Assembly (NCBI GenBank): GCA_008933995.1
Contig: WARS01000044.1
Span: 2,686,866-2,750,865, forward strand
Direction: 5' to 3'
DNA from: Datnioides undecimradiatus
Taxonomy: Eukaryota; Chordata; Actinopteri; Lobotiformes; Datnioididae
Length of the DNA: 64,000 nucleotides
The notes under the pieces are model-generated. The model saw only the letters and a program-made list of their open reading frames with translations, did not search any database and was not told the DNA's origin. Below, in pieces: positions 23,328 through 36,448 of this stretch. A program made the translations under genes and the position numbers. Numbering within the stretch: position 1 is the stretch's first letter; each line of letters starts with the position of its first letter.

Positions 23328-26300
23328 CTAACCACCGCTAGGACATCAGGAATCAGACCTTCCTTGTTATGTCTTCCTCTGAGCGCATTCTCTTCTTCTA
23401 TTTTCCCTTTATTTTCCCCCGTGCTGTGTGATAGTGTATCTAAGATATTCTGGGAATCCATGAGGAGCCATGTAGGGACACGCCACGGAGGAGCTAAATA
23501 GAGGAGGGGGAGAAGAGACAAGAGGGATGGAGGTGGAGGTATGGGGAGAGCCTCACTGATGTGGCTGCCCTAATGATAATATCTGTGGGACTGTCTGCTC
23601 TGCGTCTTCTCACCATAATGCTGCCAGCAACTTAGCGTAAAATGTATTGATGGATAACAGGTGCTGTCATCAGATAGTGATGGTTTTAGGGGATCAGTGT
23701 TGATGGTCTTACAAGATTAGTGTTACAAGGTTTCAGCTTGACAGGGGTCAGAGGTCAGGACCATTAAATGTAGTGTCTGATGAATGTGTTCGGGCTAATA
23801 GCTGTTGTTTTTTTGTGCTTTAAAGTTATGGCTGTATCCAATATTTTTCTGCCAATTGTATCATATTCAACAACATCTCTTTATAAAAGAGATTGTACAT
23901 GTAGAAACTCCTGGTCTCCTAACCAGGTCATATACGTGCTGTACATTTCTCTTTCCAATAATCACAACATCAGGTGTTCTGTTTATTAACACCATGGTTT
24001 CTGCTCCATAGAGATACTGAATTAGTGGGTGTTCTTCCTGAAAAATGACAACAAACGTTATGAGTATGCGGATGGTGATGAGAAACTATCCTGTATTTCC
24101 TGGAAAGAAGGCAACATAAATAGAATAACATCTGCAACATTGCAATCTATCTGAATTCCTGCATTTGTAAATGAGCAAGACCTGGGGTTTAATTTTATTG
24201 ATTTATACTAGATTGCTCTGGGGATTCAACTCAGATGCTTCTGGCCACATGTTGCATCACATTAAAGCCATATTTATATCCTTTCCTGTTTCTATGAGCA
24301 CTTTGGTATAGCTATTAGTGTGAAAGAATCCAAAGTTCCACTGCCTATGAGCAAAGTGACATTGTTTAATTTTGTTACCAATGACATAGAGTATCAATTA
24401 ATCATATCCTGCAGGTGAATGATAGGTCAAAGTACATATGTTAAAGTGTCCTGAAGATCTTTAACAAATTTAAGTCACTGTGGTCGAGAAGCATGTGTGT
24501 AGCGAATGAGGGGCAGGGATGGAGGACAAAGTTTGGTAACATGAGCGGGTTGTTAGATTCAATTTAAAAACACGCGACACAAGTGAATTTTACATTAAGT
24601 GCATTTCGTATTAGCAACACTTTCCATTTATCTCATTTGGACACCAAGTCGATGACTCTCATCGTCCTGTTGACATTTGAGAGACAACCCAAACACTCTT
24701 CTGGCCCTGCTTCTCAAAGCTTCTGTTTGGCCCATTTCTGTCCCGGTCTCTATGGTAACGGTCCGACATGGAACATGATGCTCGATGTTCCGCAGGCGTC
24801 CAGGAATCTCAAGTGTTTGCCAGCCTGTTGTAGCCTCTGACGGAGACAATCTTGCTCCTGTGGCACCGAGTGGCAAACAACAAGGTGGCAATGCTCGTAC
24901 AGTCCCTGCCTGCTGATGCTTTCTGCACTGGAACTAACACATGGCACTAATACTAACACATTGTGCATGTGTTTATATGCTTATTTAATGCACTCACACC
25001 CACTTCCTGTAGCCAAAGAGGCCCACAGCTGTCCCATTGTGTTTGAACACAAACCACAACTTGCAGTACTGAGAGAGGAGTGGGAGGAAGAGGAGGAGGA
25101 TGCAGCAGAGCTCAAATTACCAGAGAATACCTGATATTGGCCTAAAATAACACTTAGCAAAAATCTCAATTTACCAGCATAAACAAAGACACCAAATTGT
25201 TTCAAACCATGAGATGTTTCTAGAGTCTAGAAACCCTGTGGAGATGAGTGGATTGCTTGTGTAACAGTTGTGCGAGTTGGACAGGACAAACATGATAAAC
25301 ACAGCAGAAGTGAGGAGCACTGCTGATGCTGCCGCCCCCTGAGCCTCAATGCTGGTCCTCTGAACTGCAGAACTACTCCAAATAAAACAAAACTCTTCCT
25401 TAGGGCCAAGCCCATTTCCACTTTGTTGGTGAAAAAGATACTTTGGAAGAAATCAAGCTGTGTCGGAGTCAAGCAGTAATGAGTCATGCTGTTTCTCACT
25501 TAATGAGACAGTATTTATAAGATAAACTGTACTGTGTTTATCAAATGAGTCAGCACTTGTAGACACTAACATGATATTCCAGCATTTTTTACATTTTGAC
25601 ACCATGAATGGTCTTTTCTGTGGCTTGGTATAAGAACCACTTGCATGGCTAATGTTGGTAAACAATAGCTGGTGAACTAACAGCTAACATGCTAGTGGTT
25701 GTCGGTTCTTATTTGAGCTTTGTTGTATTTTGTCTGTACTGTCCAATTTACTTGCCCATCATAATGATATTTTGTTCCAACATTGTACATCATTCATTAA
25801 ATAATAAAGAGTTATTGAAGAGAGGGAATGCTCTTCTAGCTACCTAATTTGCTAACTGTCTGTTGATTACGGCTGTGTCCAAAATCAGTTCCTATTCTCC
25901 ATATAGTGGGCTACATTTACAATCCAACAAATTACATGAGTATCTGAACACTGCAGTGTAGTGATATTAAACTATAGTTACCTCAAACGTTTCTGCAATT
26001 AAATGAAAAAGTCACGTCCAGCGCATGGGTTACACTATTTTCCAACAGCTCCTGTTCCTCATTGAGTGCGTTCAGTTTCCTTTGTTGTTTATTTGTGAAT
26101 TTCTCAATAGAGCATTTCCACTAACCATGTCATTGCACAATGCACTGAGCTGTCAAAGAAGCTTGTTTCATGAAAACTTGTGTGAGGTTGAACTGAAGAG
26201 TAACCTGTGTAAAAACAAGATTTTTAAACCTTTTTTAAGGCACAGTCACCACAGCACACACAGTTTTTATGTATGTGTGTGTGTGTGTGTGTCAAAGTGA

Positions 26301-29300
26301 CCATTGACAATGAAGTTATGGCTCTGTCCCCATTTATTGTTGGCTCAAAATAACTGCCTGGTGGCATTTTCAAGATGGCTGCTGGAGATTTGCCTATTAG
26401 GACTTTGGTATTATGCTCATTTGTGCAGAGATGTTTGACAGGTATTGAGTGAGGGTGTTGAGACCACAGTGGCTGGGTCAGTCCCTGAGGGAAAAGGAGA
26501 GGGGTGGATGAAGCACCACCTGATGCCTGATGCCTCCTCCTGTCTTTTTGTTGAAATTGAAGAGATGACATCATTGGTGAAGGAGAGGGTGTGTATTAGA
26601 GGAAGAATCTACCACTACTCTCTTATCCCAGTGGACACACATATCTCAAAACTGGCCAGATCCTTTGAATAAGTGTTTCCTTCACGGTCCAATGTTACAT
26701 ATCCTCCCTTCGGAAGTGAAAGAATCCTCTCCCCAAATGAACCTTTCAGTTATTTCTTGTGGTGATTTCAACACAGTTTGCACAATCTGTAAAATTTTAG
26801 TTTAGGACTTGCATGGAAACACCTTTGACACGCCGCAATGTGTATGTACTATGTGCAGGTGAAAAATACAAATGAATTAAAGCAACAAGCCTCTGCATGT
26901 CATACACAGTAACGTCGACTTGGAATATAGTTTTGGCTGGTATGGTCTTTACATAGTTAGACAAAGAGACACCTCAAGGCACAGATTCTGTTTCATGATG
27001 TGTAATCTTTGGCACCGAAGAGATCAGCAGTTTATTTAAAGTGATAAAATATCAACAAGGAATTTTTTGAATGGATTTATATTTGTGTTTGATGGTTTTA
27101 GCTCTGACTGGTGATAAAGACGATGATGCTTGATGAGACTGTGTGGTTTTAAAGTAACATGCTGGGGGTTTTAGGGGTTTTTTGGAAACTAAGGCACACA
27201 GGCAAGTGTAATGCCAATGCTTTATTTGGACAGATAAAATGGCAATAAATAAATAACTAAATAAATTCAGTTAATAAATCCAATAAACACTAAATTGTTA
27301 ATAATTTCTATGTGGTCCAAGGTAATACAAAACAACAATATATGTTAATAACTATCTGTAAGTATCTATCTATAAAACATGATGAACATTGCATACCCTA
27401 CCTATCTATTGAAATTTTGTCGATTTTGCAATTAGATGGATCTTAACAAGCAGAATTTGTTTTTAATTTTGCTGACATGAATGAAGTTCAGAGATTTTTT
27501 TTAGCCAGTCAGTTTTTCCTATGACTGAATGATTCATGATGTCACTTCTCAGTCAGCAATAAGCTGCAAGTCTGCGGTTTCACAATCAATATGAATCTGA
27601 TGTGACAGACATGTGAGGGGGGTCAGAGGTGACAGACAGACATTTTTGCATCAAGGTCAGTTTTTTATCTTCTGATGGTGAATAGTTTCTTTTTGCATTC
27701 TTTTTACAACTGTCACCGGAAATTACAATAGCATCAAATGTGTTATGAATGAGACATATTGCTAATATATAATAAGGAAATGGTGTTAGTGAGCACATCT
27801 GCCAGGACAGGAATAAATATGTTCAGTGACAACATATTTAATTTGTTTTCCCTGAGCAGCTCAGAGCACCATTTAACCAAAACCACAATCTTCCCCTAAC
27901 CTTCACCGAAGTGCATTTGTTGTATAAACATGACCACACACAGCACTCCGGATGCAAACCCTGCTGCCAAAGTCTGGTGTCAAAGTCTTATGTTTTATAC
28001 ACCTCCTGTCTACCACAGCCAGCTCCTTATGTCTGAGCATGTGATATACACAGGGCACTTCCTACATTTTAAAACAACACAAGGATGTTGCAGCTGATTT
28101 TACAGGAATCCAGACAGCAGCTTCAGCATCATTTCTAACAAAACAAGTTTAGACTGTCAGCACAGCCATTTTTGGGAACTGACATTTACATTCTCTTTTT
28201 ACAGCTTCAAATTTGTTAATTTCGGCATTATAAGGATTTTTGTTTTGCATCAGTTTAAAAAATGTCCCCTTTTTACCGTTCTTGTCCTTCCCACACTGAC
28301 TGTTGGACAGGTGTTTTGTCTTGCAGATATGCGAAACAAAAAACAAATCCCGTCACAGGACTGGAACTTGTTTTATGCACTATGAGGAGGAATTTGACCC
28401 TGAAACTGACCTAAATGTGGGGGTTAGGGAGTGAAAAGGGCTTAGTAGATGTATCTCCTATTCCACTTCATTAAGTTGTTGATGTAAGAGTTATTTTGTT
28501 CGAGGCATGTTAGCCTCCAAACAAAAGTACACCAACTGCTCTTAAAAACAAAGCTGTCCAGTGCCATAGCTCCAGCTGCAGAAAAGAGAGAACAAACAGT
28601 ACACTGAAATTCTGATATACTTCCAAATGTCTGTGCTGCTCATCAGCACTAAAATGTGGGTGTTGTTTTCCATACACCTTCTGCTCGCTGCCTCAAAAAC
28701 ATCTAGAAAGATTTCTGATGCATCCACGTGTCTGACGCCATCATGCCCATCCTTGTTTACTAACTGCCCTCGTCCTGCGTGTTCCTGGAATAGGAAATGC
28801 ACCAGAGACATGGAAATGGATGTGTGTCCACTCCTCCATGGGGTCAGGAGAGCAGAGCCCCACCCCGACACAGTGCAGCTGGGATTCCCGGCCTTGCTGC
28901 ACAGCATCAAGAGAGGGATTGTTCCTCAGGATGACTGTATATGAATGTGTGTGTCTCCCCCACGCCATGTGTGTGTCATGTCCAGTCTCAATGATAGATA
29001 TTTTTTTTCATGAAGTTTCATTATGAAATACATTCATAGAAAGTGCATACGTATCTGCATGTGCACACAAGTGTCTTTTTGTATGCATGTGAGTCTATGT
29101 GTGTATGTGTTGCTTCTCCCTGGAGGGCAGTCGCTGAGGGTTCATTGTGTATGTATAGGCTCTATTGTTACCATGTGTGTCCTCAGCCTCCACAGTTCAG
29201 TCTATTTTCGGGGAAATTACCTCACAAACAGAAGCACTGCTGCTCTGATATCTGGTTTCTTTTTCTCTGCTGCTGCCCTGAAGATTTAAGTGTCAGTGTT

Positions 29301-29935
29301 TAAACATCTGGAGGTCTTGTTAAAGGTCTGAGTCACTGCAGGCTGTGTCAGACCCACATATGTACATATCAAATGTACACCCATACATGAGACTTACGAC
29401 ACTCCGCCTACAGATATTGTGAAACATATTTCTAAACGAAGGATGACTCACTCGCTCTGTCTTCACTGATGAACTGGAAATTAATCACACTGCACACTCC
29501 CTGGTCTGGTGACTTCCTCTTCTGATTCAGGGGTCCATTTTTGCTCCTTGCCACCCACACACACCTTCTTCTACAGATGTCTACAATCAACCTCTTGTGC
29601 GTTTACTGTCAGTGAAGCATCATAGCCATACCACTCTATATATGACTCATTTGTGGCCAGTAGCTGTGCAAAATAACATTCTTCGCGTGTTTGTACAATT
29701 GAATCAATTTTCATTGAAAGATAATCAACATGTGCAGTAAAACCTGCAATAATGATCGAGGCAGTGGGGACAATAAAACGCAGTAAACATTGCTTGGAGC
29801 ACCTTTCTTCAGGAAGTTGTGTAAGAGGTGTTAAAGCCATAATTATAGTGAAAAGCATGCCTGTTACCAAGAACTGTCTCATCTTTGCTCACCTTACTTA
29901 CTTGTCATGTAGGTTAGTGTTTTGGAATTGTGCAG

Positions 29936-30067
29936 GTCATTTACTTGGGCTGGACCAAAGACTATGATGAGTTCATGACTCTGAATACTCCAGGCTTTTA
30001 TGACAGATACCAAGCAGCACGTTATTGCTCAAGAAAGTCTGTAGAAGAGGCTGTCACATCCAAGTGA
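29936..30067 (+). other. Isolated exon-like open frame, function unknown
   Basis: After GGAATTGTGCAG, which could serve as a splice acceptor, 43 codons run in one frame to a TGA at 30065-30067. The residues look protein-like (VIYLGWTKDYDEF, then TPGFYDRYQAARY). No upstream exon, donor site or poly(A) signal could be tied to it, and I do not recognise the family. Chance is a fair alternative: the frame is open for only about 50 codons, because an in-frame TAG lies at 29915-29917. Confidence 0.2.
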
Positions 30068-31354
30068 ACCCCAAGTTAGTGGCCAGTCTGACGTCTGTGG
30101 CCTTTAGCAGTTGTGGATTTTTCTATCCATTTCCTGCATTTTGTTTAATAACTCTATTCAACAAAAATACAATTTTGAAGGACATTTGTGTATTTCTTTG
30201 ACTTTCAGATGAACACATGGCAGGAAACATAAATTCAAACCAAATTTTGAACGAGTGTTGGAGAATTTTATCATTTTCCATTTTTCAACAACAAAAACAG
30301 CTGACTGCCATGAGTTGACTCAGTCAGAATCTCTATGCTGTGATCACTTGTCATGATTATTGACTGATATCAGTGATTATTCAACAGTGTCATGACTGAT
30401 CTTTTAGACGACACTGCCCACTTTCTGCAAACATTCTACAAGTCCCATTTATGCTGAGCAAATTCAACATACTGACAACTGAGTACCTTTGTATGGGTTC
30501 TCTTTTGTCCTGAAAGGATTTCTTGGGGAGCCGTGCCTGCAGCCACCCCCCACTGATTCAGCCTTTAGCTTATTGATCAAGCCTAATGGGGGTCTGTGGT
30601 GCAGCTGTGTCTTTCAGGACCACCATGTCAGCCCCCTAAACATCTATTTAGCATGCTTTTTCAGAAAATTGCAAAAAAGCAGCAAAATATCACCTGCCAT
30701 ATTGTGTGAAAAAACACATCATGGAATAATGGTGGAAATTGTTAATATTTTGTATATTATATCTTTAATTTGTCGTTTGTAGTATAAAAACAAATCTTTT
30801 CCAACAGGCTGAGTCATTTGTACATGAAATAGTTTATTACACACTCTCAAAAGGCGTTGAGGTTCACATTGACTTGGTAAATCCTGTTAAAAAACCCTTA
30901 ATTCCTGATTGATTTCATACATTTTTACGGACTGATAATCTACTGATATGTAGATTACGCCATCAGAGATCCAACATTTTTTGTACGGTCTAACAGAAAC
31001 TAACACACCTCCAGAGGCTACTTTGCGTGTTTCCAGAAGCTGGGAGGTTTTCCACAGGCTATCCCATGATTTCCTGGATGCCTGAGGTGAAGCTATGCAA
31101 CCCATGACCACTAGATGGTGGACAGGAGGTCAGCAGTACAGACCAAGGTACAAGTACATTTGACCCTGTCACTGCAGATAGTGGAGGGGAAGCTCTGCCA
31201 GTGTCAGTGAAGGGAAAATAGGAGAAGTAGCAGCAGAGCGAATCTGGATATGTTTGAGTGCAAAGCTTTTCACTTTCAGATGGGAGCTCTCGGTCTGATA
31301 AGGAGAGGAAAGGCATGAAGTGATAGCAAACCTGTGGGAGTCACAAGGAAAGAA

Positions 31355-31355
<1 letters not shown>

Positions 31356-31401
<46 letters not shown>
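31356..31401. repeat. (TG)n(GA)n microsatellite
   Basis: TG run passing directly into GA repeats, about 150 bp upstream of the probable tinagl1 start site. Confidence 0.95.
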
Positions 31402-31479
31402 GCAGAGAGCAGCTTTGAGCAGGAGGCAGTGAAGCAGGGGACAGGGTAGAGAGTGAAGGGGGGTTCGAGGGGGTGGGGA

Positions 31480-31693
31480 GTGGTTAGCCCTTGCTGACTG
31501 CCTGTATATAGAGAAGACAGAGTCTGACAGAGCAGATCCTGTGAGAGAGAGAGAGTGAGGAACGGAGGGAAGAGGAGACTGACCTTTTACCCAAAGCTTC
31601 ACTACCTATGAATGACTTCCTGAGCAACTAATCAGCAAAGCTTTAAGATTTTCTATTGGATTACAAAACCAGGATTTCTCTCTCTAACTTCAG
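31480..31693 (+). promoter_or_regulatory. tinagl1: tinagl1 core promoter and noncoding first exon
   Basis: TATATA at 31505-31510 sits about 30 bp before the expected start near 31535. The following purine-rich leader ends in TTCAG/GTAACAG, a good donor at 31693/31694. The next acceptor in the right place is at 34925/34926, seven bases before the tinagl1 ATG. A short noncoding exon followed by a long intron fits this gene. The exact start site is inferred. A (TG)n(GA)n tract lies just upstream at 31356-31401. Confidence 0.5.
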
Positions 31694-34600
31694 GTAACAG
31701 CAGTTTGTTTCTGTTGCTTTCTTCATTATTCAGCAGCAGCCCTTTTTTACACCAGGCAGGTGCGGACTGAGTGTCACAGCCTGGTTTATTCTGATCTTGT
31801 GTTACCTGAAATAACTCTTTGATTTATGAAAACTCTCATTTGATTTATATGTTTGCTAATTATTATTTTCTGAGATTAGAACTAATTCCTCCGCACTTTC
31901 CTTTATTCAGCCAAAGCCACAGAACTGAAGTTGGCCAAGTAGTTGCTGTTATGACATATTTGCTTTCTGGGTGTGGGACTGTAGGGCACAATATGCAAGA
32001 TGTTATTAATTGTTTCTGAATATGAGACTGCTGAGATTGTTTTTAAGGGGTTATTGAGTCCACTGAGTTTGTGGCTGCTCCTCTTGTGTGATTCACAATA
32101 AGACTGATGATATACCAAGACCAGTTATCCCATCACTCACCTGCTGCGGTGCAGGTCTCATTAGACACCTGCACGGATTATAAATGCAGTCTGCTCTCCA
32201 CCACGTTGACCTGGCGGGTGATCTAAAAATAGAATTGAAATGATGTCAAAAACTTGTGACACAGAAGGAAATAGAGCTGGAGTGGTTTTATACAGTTATA
32301 TGTCAGAATTATATGAGGTAAAGTTAAAATGTCAAAATAATTCATTTTCTCATTCACATCTAATAACCATGCAGATAGTTTTGATTTTCAGTTGTCAGGG
32401 TTTAGCAATATCTGCCTCTGATATTTCGGTTTAGATTTGTATCTCTGGTGTCCATAGCATTGAAATGTTGCATAAGAATGTCAACAAAAAGCTGTAATAG
32501 AGACACCTTTTTCAGTAGAAAGTAGTTTAAAGTGTTCCCACTGAGGCTTGTGCATTAAGAAGTCTAACCTGGACGCAGCTCCTGTTGTGTTAAACCTTAT
32601 TGACCAATACCTGGTCAAATTAAAACAAAACTAACTGCGTGACTTGATACAGCTGGATGTCAGAGAGTAAATATGTGTTTGTGTGTGTTTATAAAGAGAG
32701 AACTATGTTTTGGGTGTAATCATCGGAGATTTGTCATGTTACTCAGGTAACTGAGATCAAGCAGCTTTCACTTGTGAATGTGGTCCTAAAGCTGTGCTGA
32801 GGGTCCAACATTGCAAAAGATATTGCATTTTTCTAATCCTACTGCATTGTAATGTGTATGTTCTTAATGTTTGTCTCAAAATGTGTGTGTGTGTGTGTGT
32901 GTGTGTGTGGTTGCCTGTTTCTGCAGTGTGTGATCAGTAGCTTGACCACAGCTGTCAGTAGCCCTGATGGGCCATATGGCAGCGTCTGTGACACTCTGTG
33001 AAACCCTTGTTTCATAAGACTTAAAGGAGCTGAGACTTCATTGTTTTATGTATTTAAAAGTCTTATTTTGCTTTGTTTTTCACACTGAACCACATTTAAC
33101 TACTTTTGTTGATATTTTTAAAATATTGATTTGATTTTGACTTGTCTGCTAAATTAATAAAAACTGTACCAAACACAATCAAATATTTTCCTATACTGGG
33201 ATCAAGAACTAAAATCTCTCTGTGGTTATTGTTGAGATGTTGCCAACTTCAGTTTCTTTAGACTGACAGTTTGACCTGCAGGCCTCAGCAGATTGTTGAG
33301 CAGACTGGTGGGTGTTTTATTGCACCGCTGCTCAGAGTCTGCCACAACAAAACACTTGCGCAAAAGAGTAGACCTGCCCATCCCATGCTGCCATATGCAT
33401 GTGTGTGTCTGTGTGTGTGTGTGTGTGTGTTCAAACTAAAGGCACAGTCATGCAGAAAACGGCACAGCAAAGATCTTTTCCGGGGCCCCACTTTATGTGC
33501 AGAGTGTCCATTGTGCTCTGAGATCTGATTGGTTAATTAATGATGCTATTTATGTAAGCAGCGGGCCAACCCCTCGCCTTTGTTCGGCCACACATAGACT
33601 CATCCTCCTAGTAACCTGAGCCCAATACGCACACACACATCGACAAAAAACAAGCATACATGCAGGTGGTTGTTGGCCTTTGTTAAGAGTGAGAGCCACA
33701 GATTGCCAAGCCTGGTCAGTGAAGGTGTTGAACATGCATCCACCCTTACCAGGGAGTCAATAATGTGAAAATGCAAACTAATAGAGGGACTGTATCACTG
33801 TGGCCATGTACCTTCTCACAGAAAAAGATCAAAATTCACTCAACAATTACTCAAAGTAATGATTATTTCCTAATAGCTTATCCCTAATACTGGTGCTTAT
33901 ATGGACACTGGAGTCACCAACTGGAGTGTGTGTTGGTGTGTATGTGTGGAGGTATTAGTTTCTGTGACTGTGTTCAACTTACTGTATGTTTATGGTTTCC
34001 CTTCCTGGCCTGTAACACAACCCCGACATGGCATTTAGATAAACTTCATTGTCTCTGAGGTCCATTGATACTGGATGTGAGCCGTGTCTGTTCACCCAGA
34101 CAATTTCCTCAAGTGTGACAGATTAGCTTTGACAGCAGGACATTACTTTATTTCCGTGACTGAGATAGCATGCTAATCTCAGATGATAGCGTACCCTCCC
34201 TCATGAGATAATGTAAAATATTTAATTAGGGGGTGATTGAGGGGAAGCTGGATCTATATGTCACTGAAAAGCAAACAGTGCTCAATTCATGATAATAATA
34301 TTAGTTCAAGGTGGACTAAAAATAAGCACTTATGAGGAAAAAACAGTAAAATGTGGGAATCATATACACATTCAATAGTTTAAAGGACTGCAGGGGAAAA
34401 AAGGCAGTTTGTCATTGTTTGACCTGAAATGACCCCATCATGCATCAACTTGTTTTAAGACTTCTGTGTTCTGACTCTGTTTTCATATTTAGCTGCTGTT
34501 TGTTTTGGGTGCTTGAAAGGAAAGTTGGAAAAAAAAGAAACAGATGATCTCCGAGGATCATGTGGGAGTCTATTTGGACCACTTGCTGCTGGCTCTGTTT

Positions 34601-34925
34601 AAATGTATCTTTTGTGTGTGTGAGAGTGTATCTGTGGTTCTGAGTGTATATATACTTCAGTGTGTATGTGAACTGCACAAGGGGGAGGAGGATGGTGTGT
34701 TGGCAGCAGTCACACTCCAATTACGCTGCTCACATGGCAACCTCTTCACCTCTCTCCTTGTCAAGAGTGAAGCATCTAGAGTGTGTATCCTCTTGGGAAA
34801 TGCAGGCCAACTTCCACTTCATCATATAAAGTACAAGAGCAATAATCGTAAAAGTGCATGGATTATATAATATTACCTTTAGCTAAACATTTTTATGTCC
34901 TGTTCCCCTTCGTTCCTTTACACAG
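31694..34925 (+). other. tinagl1: tinagl1 intron 1 (inferred)
   Basis: AT-rich sequence with TG runs at 32882-32909 and about 33413-33431. No nested gene is recognisable on either strand. Confidence 0.45.
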
Positions 34926-34932
34926 ATTTATC

Positions 34933-36403
34933 ATGAAACTCCACCTGTTGATCATGGCAGTGCTGCTCCTGGTGGTGGGAGACAGCACTGCAGACAGAAT
35001 CCTCTCAAGGAGGACCAAGAGGGAGCTCGCTAGCCCTCTCCACGTTGGAGGCATCAGGGATCCATTTGGCTCCTACTGCCAGAGGAGAGGAGGCTGCTGC
35101 CCCGGCAGAGATGACCTATGCACTGTTCCCTACCTGGACACCATCTGCTACTGCGACCTGTTCTGCAACCGAACCGTCTCTGACTGCTGCCCTGATTTCT
35201 GGGGTCATTGTCTAGGCGTGCAGCCGCCTTTCATTGGTGAGTAAGGGTGCTCAAGTCTATGTGCAAATGTGTTTGTGTGTGCATCAGTGAGTTTTGCAGG
35301 AGTGCGTGTGGGCCTGTTGTAGTTAATTAGGCTTGGTCAGAGTGCAGCCCAGAACCCCACTGACAGACTCTGGGCTGAATCGCAGTGCAAAGCAGCAGGA
35401 CACCTAAAAATGAATTACAATTACAAACCAGCAAAGAGAGAAACTTAATAAAGATAAGGGACTGTATGAAAGTGACTGAAGTGAAAAGGGAAGCTCTCTC
35501 AATTTGTGAAAATAACACATTATTGGCATCATAGGATAATGGTGAAAATAAAGCCACTGCCTGGCCCAGGCAGCTCCTACAGGCTACTTATTTGATTTTG
35601 GTGAGGAAAAATAAAAAGCAGCTACAGAGACAGATTCGCTGTAGTTTGCACCACAGTGCATATGAGCCAGAAAATAATCTTTGTAATTTCTTATCTCTTC
35701 GTTATCAGTACATGTTAAAGGAAAAGGGTGGACTCTAGTACAAATGTGGGATCAGAAATATAAAAACTTTGATGAAGATAAAAATGACAAAACCCTCTCC
35801 CTTTTGTGTCCAACCCTGATAATTTCTAATTTGACTTAATTTGGACTCCTCACACAGTTTTATCACCATTCTCTCAAGACAGAGGTGTAAAATGTGCCAG
35901 TGACAGCAGAGGCCCTACCTGAGAACAGAACAGTACTGGGAACAGTAGGCTTCTTATTAACCCAGACAGAGGGAGGGTGGAGGGGTGGATGGAGGGATGA
36001 ATGGAGGTCGGGAGAAAGAATGTGGACTATGTAGAGGGAGGGAGAGACAGACAACGGGTGCAGGGCGGGAGGCACAATGCAGGTATGTGCTCCTTGGACA
36101 CTGAGGTAAGGGGGATCACGAGGTGGTACACACACTCTGATGCATGTTTAAGAGCTTGAACATACACACACACATTAGACCTGGAGGAAAGCTGCGGCGC
36201 TTCAAAGGAAGGAGTAGACACATTTTTACAATGGGTTTCTCTTATCACTGCTCTGCAGTCTCAGACTGTGGTTGTTGATAAGTCAATACTTCATTCTTTT
36301 TCAACTAGGCTTTTCTCATTATGTTGTCAGAGTTGGTGTATAGTTGTCTAATATTCGCTCAAGAAAAAATAATATATATGTGTATATATGTGTGTATATA
36401 TAA

Positions 36404-36448
<45 letters not shown>

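Larger units (their letters stand above)
19701..31480. other. Intergenic region, no recognisable gene
   Basis: About 11.8 kb without a gene I can identify on either strand. Open frames are short (mostly under 120 codons), lack splice-consistent partners and resemble no family I know. Contents worth noting: a hAT-like terminus at 23305-23327, a GC-richer patch near 24.6-25.1 kb with an X-box-like motif, a short TG run at 26273-26292, and an isolated open frame after a splice-acceptor-like sequence at 29936-30067. Otherwise AT-rich unique sequence. Confidence 0.6.

Noticed and set aside
28627..28944. 105-codon frame beginning with a hydrophobic, signal-like stretch, and overlapping minus-strand frames
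   Set aside because: Cysteine-rich but matches no known secreted family; overlapping frames on both strands are equally open, suggesting chance.
29571..29882. 103-codon minus-strand frame with hydrophobic segments
   Set aside because: No recognisable family, no splice-site partners and no promoter; treated as chance.
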